Source: Symbiodinium natans (taxonomy: Eukaryota > Sar > Dinophyceae > Suessiales > Symbiodiniaceae). From it: a stretch of 64,000 nt of DNA. The stretch covers positions 201,495-265,494 of the forward strand of contig CAJNDS010001691.1 of the NCBI GenBank assembly GCA_905221605.1, written 5' to 3'. Under the pieces are notes generated by a model, which worked only from the letters and a program-made list of their open reading frames with translations, was not told the DNA's origin and did not search any database. This document shows positions 11,191-21,304 of this stretch, one piece after another; within the stretch, counting starts at the first letter, position 1, and the number at the start of each line of letters is the position of its first letter. The position numbers were made by a program, and so were the translations under genes.

Positions 11191-11317
11191 GAGCACTCGG
11201 CATTTCAGATTTCGGGTTCGATGTCCGGGGCAGCTTCATGGGGCCCCTTTCCCCCAGACCCTTATAAGGCTTGGAAGGCCCCAGCCCTCGCCCCCATGAC
11301 GAGAAAGCAAGGCACAC

Positions 11318-11572
11318 ATGGAATTGGGGCGACGAGTCGATGGTCGAGGGGATGTTTTTGAACAATTTGACGGTTCAAGCTTCAGGTTAGGGACAACAGT
11401 GCCGAGTGGAATGTCGCTCTTGCACTGGGTTCAGCAAAAAGCAAGTAACATCCAGTTCCCAATTGCTGTCCATATGTTTGAATACACCTTCCAGACTGAA
11501 ACAAAAGCAACAGTCAAGAAAGCCGGCGGTGTACTGTTTCCGCTGGAGAACCACCACCAAAGCCAACAATGA
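11318..11572 (+). CDS. Open frame of 84 codons, unrecognised, gene-fragment candidate
   Basis: Begins MELGRRVDGRGDVFEQFDGS. Residue composition is balanced and protein-like, including a stretch reading FPIAVHMFEYTFQTETKATV, and the frame lies in a part of the spacer free of telomere words. Another frame at 11626-11826 begins MALTLPPRVSPCSF and also looks protein-like; the two could be pieces of one broken or spliced gene. No family recognised. Other frames overlap on both strands. Confidence 0.2.
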   Translation: MELGRRVDGRGDVFEQFDGSSFRLGTTVPSGMSLLHWVQQKASNIQFPIAVHMFEYTFQTETKATVKKAGGVLFPLENHHQSQQ

Positions 11573-11826
11573 ATCCAAAACACAGCTACATTTCTCTTGT
11601 GCTGAGCGGCTGAAAGTTCAGGATTTTGGCCCTTACCCTGCCCCCCCGAGTTTCGCCATGTTCTTTCCCGCGCCTTCTCCGGAACGCACTGCACGCTTTC
11701 GTCGCAGCACTCCACGGCGCAGGCTTCCTGGTAGCTCCTGCACTACCCACCCCACAGCCGACAGCTCTGGATAGCCCTTATGCCCTTGCGACTTTAGGAG
11801 CTTGGGTTTCGGGTGATCATGTCTAG

Positions 11827-11911
11827 TTCCAAGTATGGGCCCTTGATTTGGGTCCCTTGATATGTAGCTCTTTTCTTCCGCTACATCGAATAAGGGCCCA
11901 CACTTCGGATT
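11827..11911. mobile_element. Foldback element around GGGCCCTT
   Basis: TTCCAAGTATGGGCCCTTGATT pairs with the complement of CGAATAAGGGCCCACACTTCGGAT, giving arms of about 21 bp; 85 bp in total. Confidence 0.45.
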
Positions 11912-11936
11912 CCTATAAAACACGGCGGCTAAGGGA

Positions 11937-12025
11937 TGCTAGTAAGGGCCCATGAGTTTAGGGTTTAGTGCTAGTAAGGGCCCATGGGTTTAGGGTTTAG
12001 GGCTAGTAAGGGCCCATGGGTTTAA
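11937..12025 (+). repeat. Three tandem copies of a 31-33-bp unit with AAGGGCCCATG
   Basis: GCTAGTAAGGGCCCATG followed by telomere words GGGTTTAGGGTTTAG occurs three times in a row, the last copy running into TTAATTAGGG. Confidence 0.8.
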
Positions 12026-12185
12026 TTAGGGTTTAGGGTTTCTGGGTTTAGGGTGGAGCCCGCTTGGGACTCAATCCACGGGCTTCATGATCTCCCTCGG
12101 CAACACGTTTCAGCACTCCTGCATTGGCTTTCACAAGGCCGCGCGTAGGAGACTTTGTCCCCGTTCTTGCACATGACCTCTCGGG

Positions 12186-12295
12186 AACCTAAACCCTAAA
12201 CCCTAAATCCTGGCAGCCCTGGAACCCTAAACCCTAAACCCTAAACCCGAAACCCTAAACCCTAAACCCTAAACCCTAAACCCTAAACCCTGGCC
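12186..12295 (-). repeat. Telomere-type array, CCCTAAA orientation
   Basis: About 13 units broken once by a 20-bp unique stretch. Confidence 0.9.
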
Positions 12296-12432
12296 CTAAA
12301 ACCCACAAAGTCAGCATGTCAAGGCATGGGGTTTTGGGGCACCGGATTGCGCAATGCAGGGAGAGCTCCGTGGACGTTGCTCTTACTAGGATGGCGGCGC
12401 CCATCGCAGATGCGGGCACTAAAGGCTGAAGC

Positions 12433-12517
12433 TAGGGTTTAGGGTTTAGGGTTTAGGGTTTAGGGTTTAGGGTTTAGGGTTTAGGGTTTAGGGATTAGGG
12501 TTTAGGGTATAGGGTTC
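12433..12517 (+). repeat. Telomere-type array, TTTAGGG orientation
   Basis: About 12 units with ATTAGGG and TATAGGG variants at the end. Confidence 0.92.
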
Positions 12518-13556
12518 CGATTAAACCCAAACCATGAGAGCTCAGCTCGGCCACGGGCAGGAGCTTTCGGGAAGTAGGTTGTGCAGACCATCTTCCAAAT
12601 CGCCTTTCTCAGGGTGTCGGTTATGACTGGCATTCAGAGGGGGTCCGGGTTCTCTGCATCTTTGCTTGATGTCGACTAAGGGTGAAGGGGTTGAATTCCA
12701 GCACGGGGATCCTCCCAACGAACAGCTGGGCTTGAATCAGCCCTAAACCCTAAACCCTAAAAACCTGCTTGTCCTACAGCGACGGAACTTAGTGGCACAA
12801 CCATGACCACGAAGATACTAAACGGCGAAGGGACTGGTGGCACGAAGGTGTGCCCTGGTCAGGCAGGCGAGATACCCTAATCCCGAAACCTTAAACCTTA
12901 AACCGTAAACCCTACATCTAAACTACTGTGCCGAAGTGGATACATGCCCTCTCGCAAGGTTGTTGAGAGCTGCCTAGCACCCTATCGAGGTAAGACGTGA
13001 GAATGCCATAGGGTGCCCTTCTTGGCTCCACGGGGCTTGGAAGAGAACTTGACCCCTGAACATGGGGGGGTAAGGGTGCTGCTGGACACCCTAGCTATAC
13101 ATAGCACAAAGAAGAACTCACTGATTTCCTAATTTCCGAATGCCATAGGGTCAGAGTCACGGACGCGAAACTTCCAATCCTCCTTACAATCCGAAACCCT
13201 ACAGAACCTCCGATCCCAAAACCCCGATTTCGAAAGCACCTTTCCGAAGCTAATTGTACGCTGTTGAGGGGTTGAAGGAGGGAACCCTAGAAGGGACCCT
13301 TAATCTTATTCCCTAACCCCTATATATACCTTATGTAGTCCCTACCTAAGAAGCCCCCTAATAGCAGAAGGTCCCTTAAACGGGTCCCTCCTTTAGTCCC
13401 TTCTGCCGTCCTACAGCCCGGAAGACCCAAAATCACTGAGCTGCCCAACCTGGATGCAGGGGTCTGTCGAGCCGCCTGGCTCCCTTCCGCGTTTGCTTAA
13501 GAAATGTGGGCTGAATCGGTGTTCGGGTCCTACGCGCTAAACCCTAAACGAACCCC

Positions 13557-13720
13557 GAGGCCCTAAACCCTAAACCCTAAACCCTAAAGCCTAAAGCCTG
13601 AAGCCTAAAGCCTAAAGCCTAAACCCTAAACCCTAAAGCCTAAAGCCTACAGCCTGAAGCCTAAAGCCTAAAGCCTAAAGCCTAAAGCCTAAAGCCTAAA
13701 GCCTAAAGCCTAAAGCCTAA
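13557..13720 (-). repeat. Telomere-type array dominated by the variant CCTAAAG
   Basis: About 23 units. Except for a few CCCTAAA units, all read CCTAAAG (GCCTAAA), with CCTGAAG as a second-order variant. The same TTTAGGC variant occurs at 4366-4408. Confidence 0.93.
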
Positions 13721-13869
13721 CATTTAGTGTACCCAAAAAGGCACCATAATTTAGAGTCTTGTTCAAGGTCTGCGGTGCCCTGCCAACATCTCCCGTTAGG
13801 ATGCAGGGCTTGGGGTTTAGGGTTTATAGGGTATAGGGTTTAGGGTTTAGGCTTTAGGGTTTAGGGTTA

Positions 13870-14760
13870 AACATACCATCTCACGCTACTTTTTGTCCGT
13901 GTGCGATGGGGGCTGCAACCGTTACGAAGGGCGTGGGCATGCGCACTTAGTTTACCTTTGTTGCGCGATCCCAGCGGAGCTTCGAGGCTTCAAAAAGCAA
14001 AAGTCGCAACAAGTTATAGCCGAGCAAAATATAAGAGTTAGAGGTAACCTAGCTGCCATCCATCCTTCAAGACAAGCACACCCCGGCACCGCAACAAGCC
14101 CACAAGCATCAGGGCCTTCAAAGCCATGCTGAGGGCTGTCCAAACACAGCAAAGTTGCTTGCAGGGTTCAGGGTTGAGCTGCGCTGAAGCCAGAAACAGG
14201 AGCGGGCGCGCCTGTGATCCCATGGGTCCATGTGCATACCGGAGAGATGATAGAAGTACCTGCGGCGCACGCGCTACGAGTGTGGTCCATGCCGCTCCTG
14301 TCGCCCGCAGACAGGGTGATTCATTGAGACCCCAGCATTCGACACAAGAACACCATGTAATCCCCCCCAAGACAAGCGCTCAGCTTGCGAACAGAAGCTC
14401 CACGCGTCAAAAAATGCTTGGGGCCACCTTTCCAGCTTCTGAGATCTAGGACCCATGTTTTGTGGCAAGAAAACACTAAATCTTGGGCGCAAAACATCCC
14501 CATTGCTGTGGAAGTCGAATGCATTAGAGGTGTTCTTGTCCATCCCACATCAAGCCATGAAGAACAAGCAACGTTCACCTTGAATTTAGACATTGGCTGT
14601 TCGAGAAGTGAGCACGGTGCACTGTTGTAAACTTGAGGGCAAGGCTAAGGAACGAAAGTGGGCATGACAAATCGCACTCACAGCCGCTGGTCAAAATGTG
14701 TTGCAAGTGCATAGGCGCGGTGTGGGAGTGGGGAATGCCTCTGTCAAACCAACTGCCAAC
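13870..14760. other. Unique spacer with overlapping open frames on both strands
   Basis: Nearly 900 bp without telomere words. Frames of 80-110 codons overlap on both strands (for example plus 14385-14630, ending NLDIGCSRSEHGALL, and minus 14321-14593). One strand may carry a real exon but I cannot choose, and no family is recognised. Confidence 0.3.
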
Positions 14761-15024
14761 CAAACCCTATAAACCCTAAACCCGAAACGGCCCTAAACCC
14801 TAAACTCTCCAGCCTCAACCCTGAACCCTCAACCCTGTGGCGGCACGCTTCGGAGGCCATGTTATCTTGCTTGACCACCTTGGCATTGCCAAGCGCTCTA
14901 CGAGTTGGGTTAAGGGCCTCAGTGAAGCTTAGAAATCTTCCTGGTTGGGACTTTTGTTTGAGCTGTTGGGGTGGCGGGGTTGGGATTCGGCTTTCCTGCC
15001 CCGGAAGAGTACAAGTGAGACTTT

Positions 15025-15444
15025 GTGGGGCACATTTTGGGGCACATTGGGGCAGGACATGGCAGGAAGCGTTCAAGGAACGATGCGGAAGCACGGGCCA
15101 GCACTAGAGCGCCCCGAATAGTTGAGACGAGTCGAGTACAAAGGGCATCAAAGGACATGTCCCTTTGGCAGGGTGCGCCTTCTTCTGACACCCTCCACCG
15201 CAATCAGAGTAGCCAGGGCAGCAAGCGCCAAACCGCCGAAGCTAATCCTCATCGGGACCACGCCCAAACGCCGAAATTCTTGTCATCCTCTCTGGTTTAC
15301 GCATTCAACTCAAGCAAGACCCCAAGCTCGAAGAACCCCCCAATTGCAAAGTCCTTGGGTGTTTGCACAGGTGAAAAAGCCGTATCTCGAACCACGAGGC
15401 CTCAAGCTCGAAAAGCCCTGTGCTCTACAGGGTTTAGGGTTTAG
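15025..15444 (+). CDS. Open frame of 139 codons ending in a telomere array, unrecognised
   Basis: Begins MGHILGHIGAGHGRKRSRND; basic and Ser/Arg-rich. The frame ends just inside the array at 15429, so its last residues come from TTTAGGG-type DNA. A second plus frame (15122-15451) and minus frames overlap it. No domain. Low confidence. Confidence 0.15.
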   Translation: MGHILGHIGAGHGRKRSRNDAEARASTRAPRIVETSRVQRASKDMSLWQGAPSSDTLHRNQSSQGSKRQTAEANPHRDHAQTPKFLSSSLVYAFNSSKTPSSKNPPIAKSLGVCTGEKAVSRTTRPQARKALCSTGFRV

Positions 15445-15538
15445 GGTTTAGGGTTTAGGGTTTAGGGTTTAGGGTTTAGGGTTTAGGGTTTAGGGTTTAG
15501 GGTTTAGGGTTTAGGGTTTAGGGTTTAGGGTTAGGGTT
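15429..15538 (+). repeat. Telomere-type array, TTTAGGG orientation
   Basis: About 15 almost perfect units. Confidence 0.94.
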
Positions 15539-15647
15539 GGGAGGCCTTCCTTTGACTTGGCCGCAAAGCCCTTGCAACCTCCCCAACCCTGAGATGGACG
15601 GCTTCAACCCCTTGTTATCAGAGTTGTGAGTAGAAGGCTGGGGCTTG

Positions 15648-15688
15648 GACCCTAAACCCTAAACCCTAAACCCTAAACCCTAAACATG
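15648..15688 (-). repeat. Short telomere-type array, CCCTAAA orientation
   Basis: Five perfect units. It faces the array at 15429-15538 across about 110 bp of unique DNA. Confidence 0.9.
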
Positions 15689-16821
15689 AAGCTGTTTCGG
15701 GTTTCGGCCTCGGTGCTTCGCATGGAGCAGCCAGGGCTCGCGAGTCGCATTGGGGGGTTGGCTTTGGTTGGCTGGATGCAGAGCTTAGGGTTGCCCTAAG
15801 CCCCCCACAGCCCACCACGCCCTGCAACCCTGAACACAACTACGCCCCCAACATGCCCTGAAGCACAGCAAGGTTCCGTCGTCTTAGGCTTTTAACAGTT
15901 GAGCCTTTGGCTGTCGCTTGCACCGGGAGCCTGGCTGCCTCCGTGTCGTTACTATTGCCCTGCCTGCCATGTCTTTGGCTGTAGGTCTGACTTAAGCAGT
16001 GTGGGGCCGAGGCTTTTTGGGCTTCGGATGTTGGGGGCTTCGGGCTTCGGGGCTTACACCTCAATGATCCAAGATCGGGACTGTCGAGGCTCTGAAACCG
16101 CATAGGGTTTAGGGTTTAGGGTTTAGGGTTTAATTTGGGTGTAGTGCTTAGTGCTTAGCGTTTCATTATTTTACTGCTTAGGGTTTAGGGTTCAGGGTTT
16201 AGGGTTTGGGGGGAGGGGGGGGTAGCCTAGTGACAAATCCGCTCCAGGGCCCGCAGCCCGAATCGTCCTAAACCCTCAACGCCCGGGTTTTTGGGGTGGC
16301 TTTTAAGGCCTTCAAATGTGCCAAGTACCCAAGCCCGGAGCCTCCTTCAAGTTCAACCCAACTAGAGCTCGGAGTGCAGGGGCCCCTACAAGGCCTCCTT
16401 ATGGGGTTTCAGATTTAGGTGTCGGGCTTTAAGGCCTATTTCGGCAGGGAAAGACCTGGCAGGGTGGCGACAAGATCGCCAACTTGTGGTGGACAGCTCC
16501 AGCGCAGAACTGCCAGGGCAAGTGCGCACGTGAGCCCCTAAGCCCGACGGAAACCCGAGCTTATGTGTTCATGCACGCCCTAAACTCAACAAGCCTAAGT
16601 ACATGCCAGCAGGGGGGGGGGGAAGGGGGGAAGGGGGGTGAAGGGACCCTGAACCCTAACCCCTAAACCCTAACCCCTAAACCCTAAACCCTAAACCCTG
16701 AACCAGCTCCATGAGCCAGTACTTCCATAGTGTTGGCCCTCCCAAGGCTACAGGGCCTGGAGCTTAGGGTTCAGGACTTGGGGTTTCCGGACTTTCCGGA
16801 GTTTGGGACAGAGAGTGTAGA

Positions 16822-16888
16822 CATATATATATATATATATATATACATGTGTATATATACAAATATATATATATATATATATATATGA
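16822..16888. repeat. AT microsatellite with palindromic centre
   Basis: Two (AT)n blocks flank ACATGTGTATATATACAAA; self-complementary over about 65 bp. Confidence 0.9.
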
Positions 16889-17039
16889 GCCTGAGACCTT
16901 TAGGGTTCTTTTGGCTTAGTTTTTATAAGCCCTCTTAAATAAACAAAGCCAAACGCGATAAATATAGGAATATATATGCTCTTAAATGAACGCGTCCACT
17001 ACATGTCTCGATCTGTTCAAGTATAGCTCAGCTTTCTAC

Positions 17040-19450
17040 TCCCTAAACCTGAAACGTTAAACCTTGAAACCTGAACTTCAACCCTTTAAACCTAATCTTT
17101 ATTTTTTGACCCTTAACCTTGAAACCTTTAAAAGTAAACCTTAAACTCGCGAAGTCCTAACTTTTAACTTTCACCCCTAGGCTCGTGACTGTAATCCGAC
17201 GCATCTTCTCGCTTCCTTGCTCATGGCTGTGCTTGAAACACAGGCGTGCTGCGAGTACCTGCGAGTCCATCATCTCTGCCTATGCGTGTCGCTTTTATCA
17301 AGATAAGTCATGATGGCTCGCGCTTCGGATAGTCTGTACATTGCAGAAACAAATGCACGGTTTAGGTTTAAACCTTCAAGGTTTATGGTTTAGGGTTTAA
17401 GGTTTAAGGTTTATGGTTTAGGGGATAGGGTTTAGATTTTAGAGTTTCGGGTTTAGGGTATAGGTTTAGGGTTTATACTTAAAGGTTCGGGTTTATGGGT
17501 TTTCGATTTAGTCCCTTTTATGATGCAGCTCAAAAAAGGTCTCTGCTCATCTGCACGTGGTCAGTTGAGGCTCCAGAGAGACATTATTCACTAAACCACA
17601 AGCCATAGACCCTAAACCTTAACCTCTAAATCCTAAACCTTGAACTCTAAGCCCTAAACCGTAAACCCACAAGGGCCTTACTTTACTTCAAAAACTCCCC
17701 GCGCAGAAGAAGACACAGATGAAGAAAGTCATAAGCTGAGCTCGAGCTCGGAGCTGCTCATACATCTACACCTGTCTAACATTCCTCATCAGTTTCTACT
17801 CCCTAGATTTTAAGCCTAACACCCTGAACTTTAAACCCTTAACTTTGAATCCTAAGTCGAAAACATTAAATCCTCCACCTTGAAACACTCGGAGCCTTAA
17901 CCCTAATCCCTTGAACCCTTATATCTCAACCCTAACCCTTAAGGTCGTGATCCTGATCTAAGACGCCTCCCAGCTTCCTTGCTGCGGGCTGTGCTTGCAA
18001 AACTAACATGCTGAGAGTCCAGCATCTCTGCATGTTCTTGTCGCCTTTTCTTGTTCTAGACGATACTGGCTCGTGCTCTAGAGATCTGATTGTCATCTGA
18101 TTGTCCGCATTGAAACACAAAGCCACTACTTCCTGCAGGATTTACTAAGCCCAAAACCCCAAACTCACAAGGGCCTCACTTTAGTAGACACACTCCTAGC
18201 GCAGACAAAAACAGATCAGGAGAGCCGTTAAACTCAGCTTGTGCTCGGAAATGCTCATACGTCTCCACCTCTTTCACATTCCTCAGCGTTTCTTTGTGCT
18301 GAACCTGAAACCTTAAACTCTGAGCCCTGAACCCTAACTTCTTAAACCTAATCTTTAAAATCTGCTCCTAAACCTTGAAACCTGTAACAGTTAACCTTAA
18401 ACCCACGAAGTCCGAACTTTTAACGTTCAGCTCTAGGGTCGTGACTGTAGTCCGATGCATCTTCTCACTTCCTTGCTCATAGCTTTGCTTGAAACACTGA
18501 CTTGCTGCGAGTAGCTGCGAGTCCATCATTTCTGCTTATGTGTGTCGCTTTTACTAAGATAAGTCGTGATGGCTCGCGCTTCAGATAAGCTGTACATGGC
18601 AAAAACAAACTGCACGGTTTAGGCTTTAACCTACAAGGTTTATGGCTTAGGGTTTAGGGTTTAAGGTTTAGGGTTTTAAGTTTATGGTTTAGGGCATAGG
18701 GTTTAGGTTTTAGGGAGCCCCTTCTATGATGCAGCTTAAAAAGGGTCTCTGCTCATCTGCACCCGGCCAGTTGAGGTTCCAGAGAGACCTTATCCACTAA
18801 ACCATAAGCCATAGACCCTAAACCCTAAACTTTAAACTGTAAACCTTGAACTCTAAGCCCTGAACCTTAAACCCACAAGGGCCTTACTTTACTAAACAAA
18901 CTCCCCGCGTAGATGAAGATACAGATGGAGAGAGTCCTGAGACTGAGCTCGAGCTCGGAGCTGATCATACATCTCCACCTGTCTAACATTCCTCGTCAGT
19001 TTCTACTCCCTAGATTTTAAGCCTTACACCCTCAACTTTAAACCCTTAATTCCGAATCCTAAATCGAAAACATTAAACCCTCCGCCTTGAAACACTCTGA
19101 GCCTTAACCCTGACCCCTTGAACTCTCATATTTAAACCCTAACCTTGAAGGTCGTGATCCTCATCTAAGACGCCTTCCAGCTTTCTTGCTCAGAGCTGTG
19201 CTTGGAAAACTAACATGCTGCGAGCAGCTCTGAGTCCAGCATCTCTGGATGTGCTTGTCTCCTTTTCTTCCTGTAGATGGTAGTGGCTCGCGCTCTAGAG
19301 ATCTGACTGTCCGCACTGAAACACAGAACCGCAACATCCTGCAGAATTAGCTCTGGCATCCAGGAACCTATGCTTGAATGCCTCGACGTCTGAGATCCAG
19401 CAAGGGCCATTCATCTCCAGACAGTCTGAGAAGCACCGTAAAACTCTAAA
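17040..19450. repeat. Higher-order duplication, period about 1.2-1.26 kb, in decayed telomere-like DNA
   Basis: A module with CGTGACTGTA...CTTCCTTGCTCA...TGCGAGTCCATCAT occurs at about 17184 and 18440 (offset 1,256). A related module with CGTGATCCT...AGACGCC occurs at about 17946 and 19152. The segment TCTAACATTCCTC...TTTCTACTCCCTAGATTTTAA recurs at 17775 and 18982 (offset 1,207). The layout is A-B-A'-B'. Between modules lie strongly degenerate CCCTAAA-like words (AACCTTAAAC, CCTTGAAACC). Short frames inside are not convincing genes. Confidence 0.8.
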
Positions 19451-19950
19451 CCCTAAAGAAAAAACAACATCCAGAAAAAAACGATACTTGGGAGCTTTGA
19501 GTCACTCGATTCTTGCGTGACTTTAATTATATGATTGAGACTCTAAGGTTTATCATTTCAATGTTTTGGGTTTAAAGATTTCGACTTAGGGTTTAGGGTT
19601 TAGGTTTTAGTATTGAAGATTAAGATGTAGAGTTCATGCTCTAGGGTTTAGAATTACCAGGCAATCCGAGAAGCAACGTTAAACTCTAAATCCTGTGAAA
19701 AAACTAACAAAAACGAGACTTGAGAAGCTTCGGGATACTCGTTAACATAGCTGCTTAGCTTCCCGAACAACCTTTCCTGTGGCCCTACCGCATCTCGGCA
19801 GCATAAATCATCTACTCGATCTCTCATGTGAAAGCTGAACACGCTCAGTCAAGATCTTCCCCATCGTCATCCTGTCAGATGATTTCGCGTCTTATTATTT
19901 CAGGATCGTAAATTCCACTGATTCAGATTTGAAGTCGAACCTTTATACAC

Positions 19951-20358
19951 TTGCAACGAAGACCATTAACCTTGCTGCAGGATTCGAAGTGTAAGGTCTG
20001 GGAGTATGTCGGAGATCATCATCCTTTTATGTTTCAACTTCTTGCTGCGCGCAGGATTAACAACGAATGCCAAGTTTCTCTTCTCGGGGCGAACCACAGC
20101 ATCTGCGTAAACGCAAGGGCTCATGATGAGTCTGTGTGGTCTAGTATTTTATGCCGCCTCGACGTCGACGCCTGGGAATATTGTTTCGGACGTAGTACGA
20201 ATTACGTCCTTTCCGCATCAATGCAAATCTCGATGACATGTAATTTAATATTATTCGCACGTAAGTCTGCTCATCAGACGAGTCCTTTGCGCGCAAAGCC
20301 CTTGTACCAGGAGAATCGCGACAATCTTGACCATGAGCATGCCTCTTTTAATTCCTAG
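19951..20358 (+). CDS. Open frame of 135 codons, unrecognised, possible exon
   Basis: Begins MQRRPLTLLQDSKCKVWEYV with balanced composition and no repeat content. The minus strand of the same stretch also reads protein-like (for example VRPEKRNLAFVVNPARSKK after a pyrimidine-tract CAG), so the coding strand is uncertain. It belongs to the telomere-repeat-free island at 19,650-24,100. No family recognised. Confidence 0.2.
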   Translation: MQRRPLTLLQDSKCKVWEYVGDHHPFMFQLLAARRINNECQVSLLGANHSICVNARAHDESVWSSILCRLDVDAWEYCFGRSTNYVLSASMQISMTCNLILFARKSAHQTSPLRAKPLYQENRDNLDHEHASFNS

Positions 20359-21304
20359 CGCAAGAAAAAGAACTCACACAGAACAAGAACTCGATGAGCC
20401 TTTGTCGTTGCAGTCTTCTTTGTCGTAAAGGTCCGAAAAATTATATTCTTCGCCAAAGTGTCGCCTTAAAAATTGAAGCGTGCAGGATTGTAGAGAGACA
20501 TTCGAATCTTAGATGCAGCTCAGAAACACCAAGTAAAGATACTGTCCATCTTCAAGCAAAACCCGATGGGCTTCCCTGCAGTCATGGTAATGCATTGTTT
20601 TCGATTATATTTTAATAAGACAAATAGTTATAATAATACTAGTATTACTAAAATATTAATAATATCAATGATACGAAAATAAAATAATAATACAAGCTAA
20701 GCCACACTGATGCTGTCCGCGAGGAAGGCTGAAGATCTCATCGTCGATATTTGGATTTGTTGCAGCGGTCGACCTGAAGACATACATGCTTGATAAAATT
20801 TCTTATAGAAATGTATAATTGTCACATATTTATGTATGTTAAGAATATTAACGTTCTTGCAACCTCCAGGTCCAGACAATGTCAGAGCAGTGGTCAGCTG
20901 CACGAGACCTTAGACAATATACGCGCGTGCGGTGATGTTATCATGCGGTCTTACAGGAACTGAGGCCTTTACTCCATCTCGACGAGCTTGAGGATGCTCG
21001 GGTGCGTCACAGAGGCTGACCTATGAGCACAGCTGCATGAATGGGGCAGCAGGGGTATCTTATTCTAAACTAAATACTAGACAGGTGTCTGGAAAAGATG
21101 CCAGTGGTGGATGCCTGCAATCCTCGGCCGCCGCATTATGTTGGGAGAAACATTTAGTTATGGTTTGTGTACAAGAATTAAGACCCCCACTCCATGTTGA
21201 GAAGTCGCCGCGTTTGCATACACTCATCTTCCGGTCTCCTGGCAGATACGCCAACATGACATTGCGTTAAAATCTAAGCGAACATCTGAAAAGAAAAACA
21301 TCAC

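Noticed and set aside
20934-21010. Kinase-like phrase THPSILKLVEME on the minus strand
   Set aside because: Only about 15 residues before a stop, with no other kinase motif nearby.
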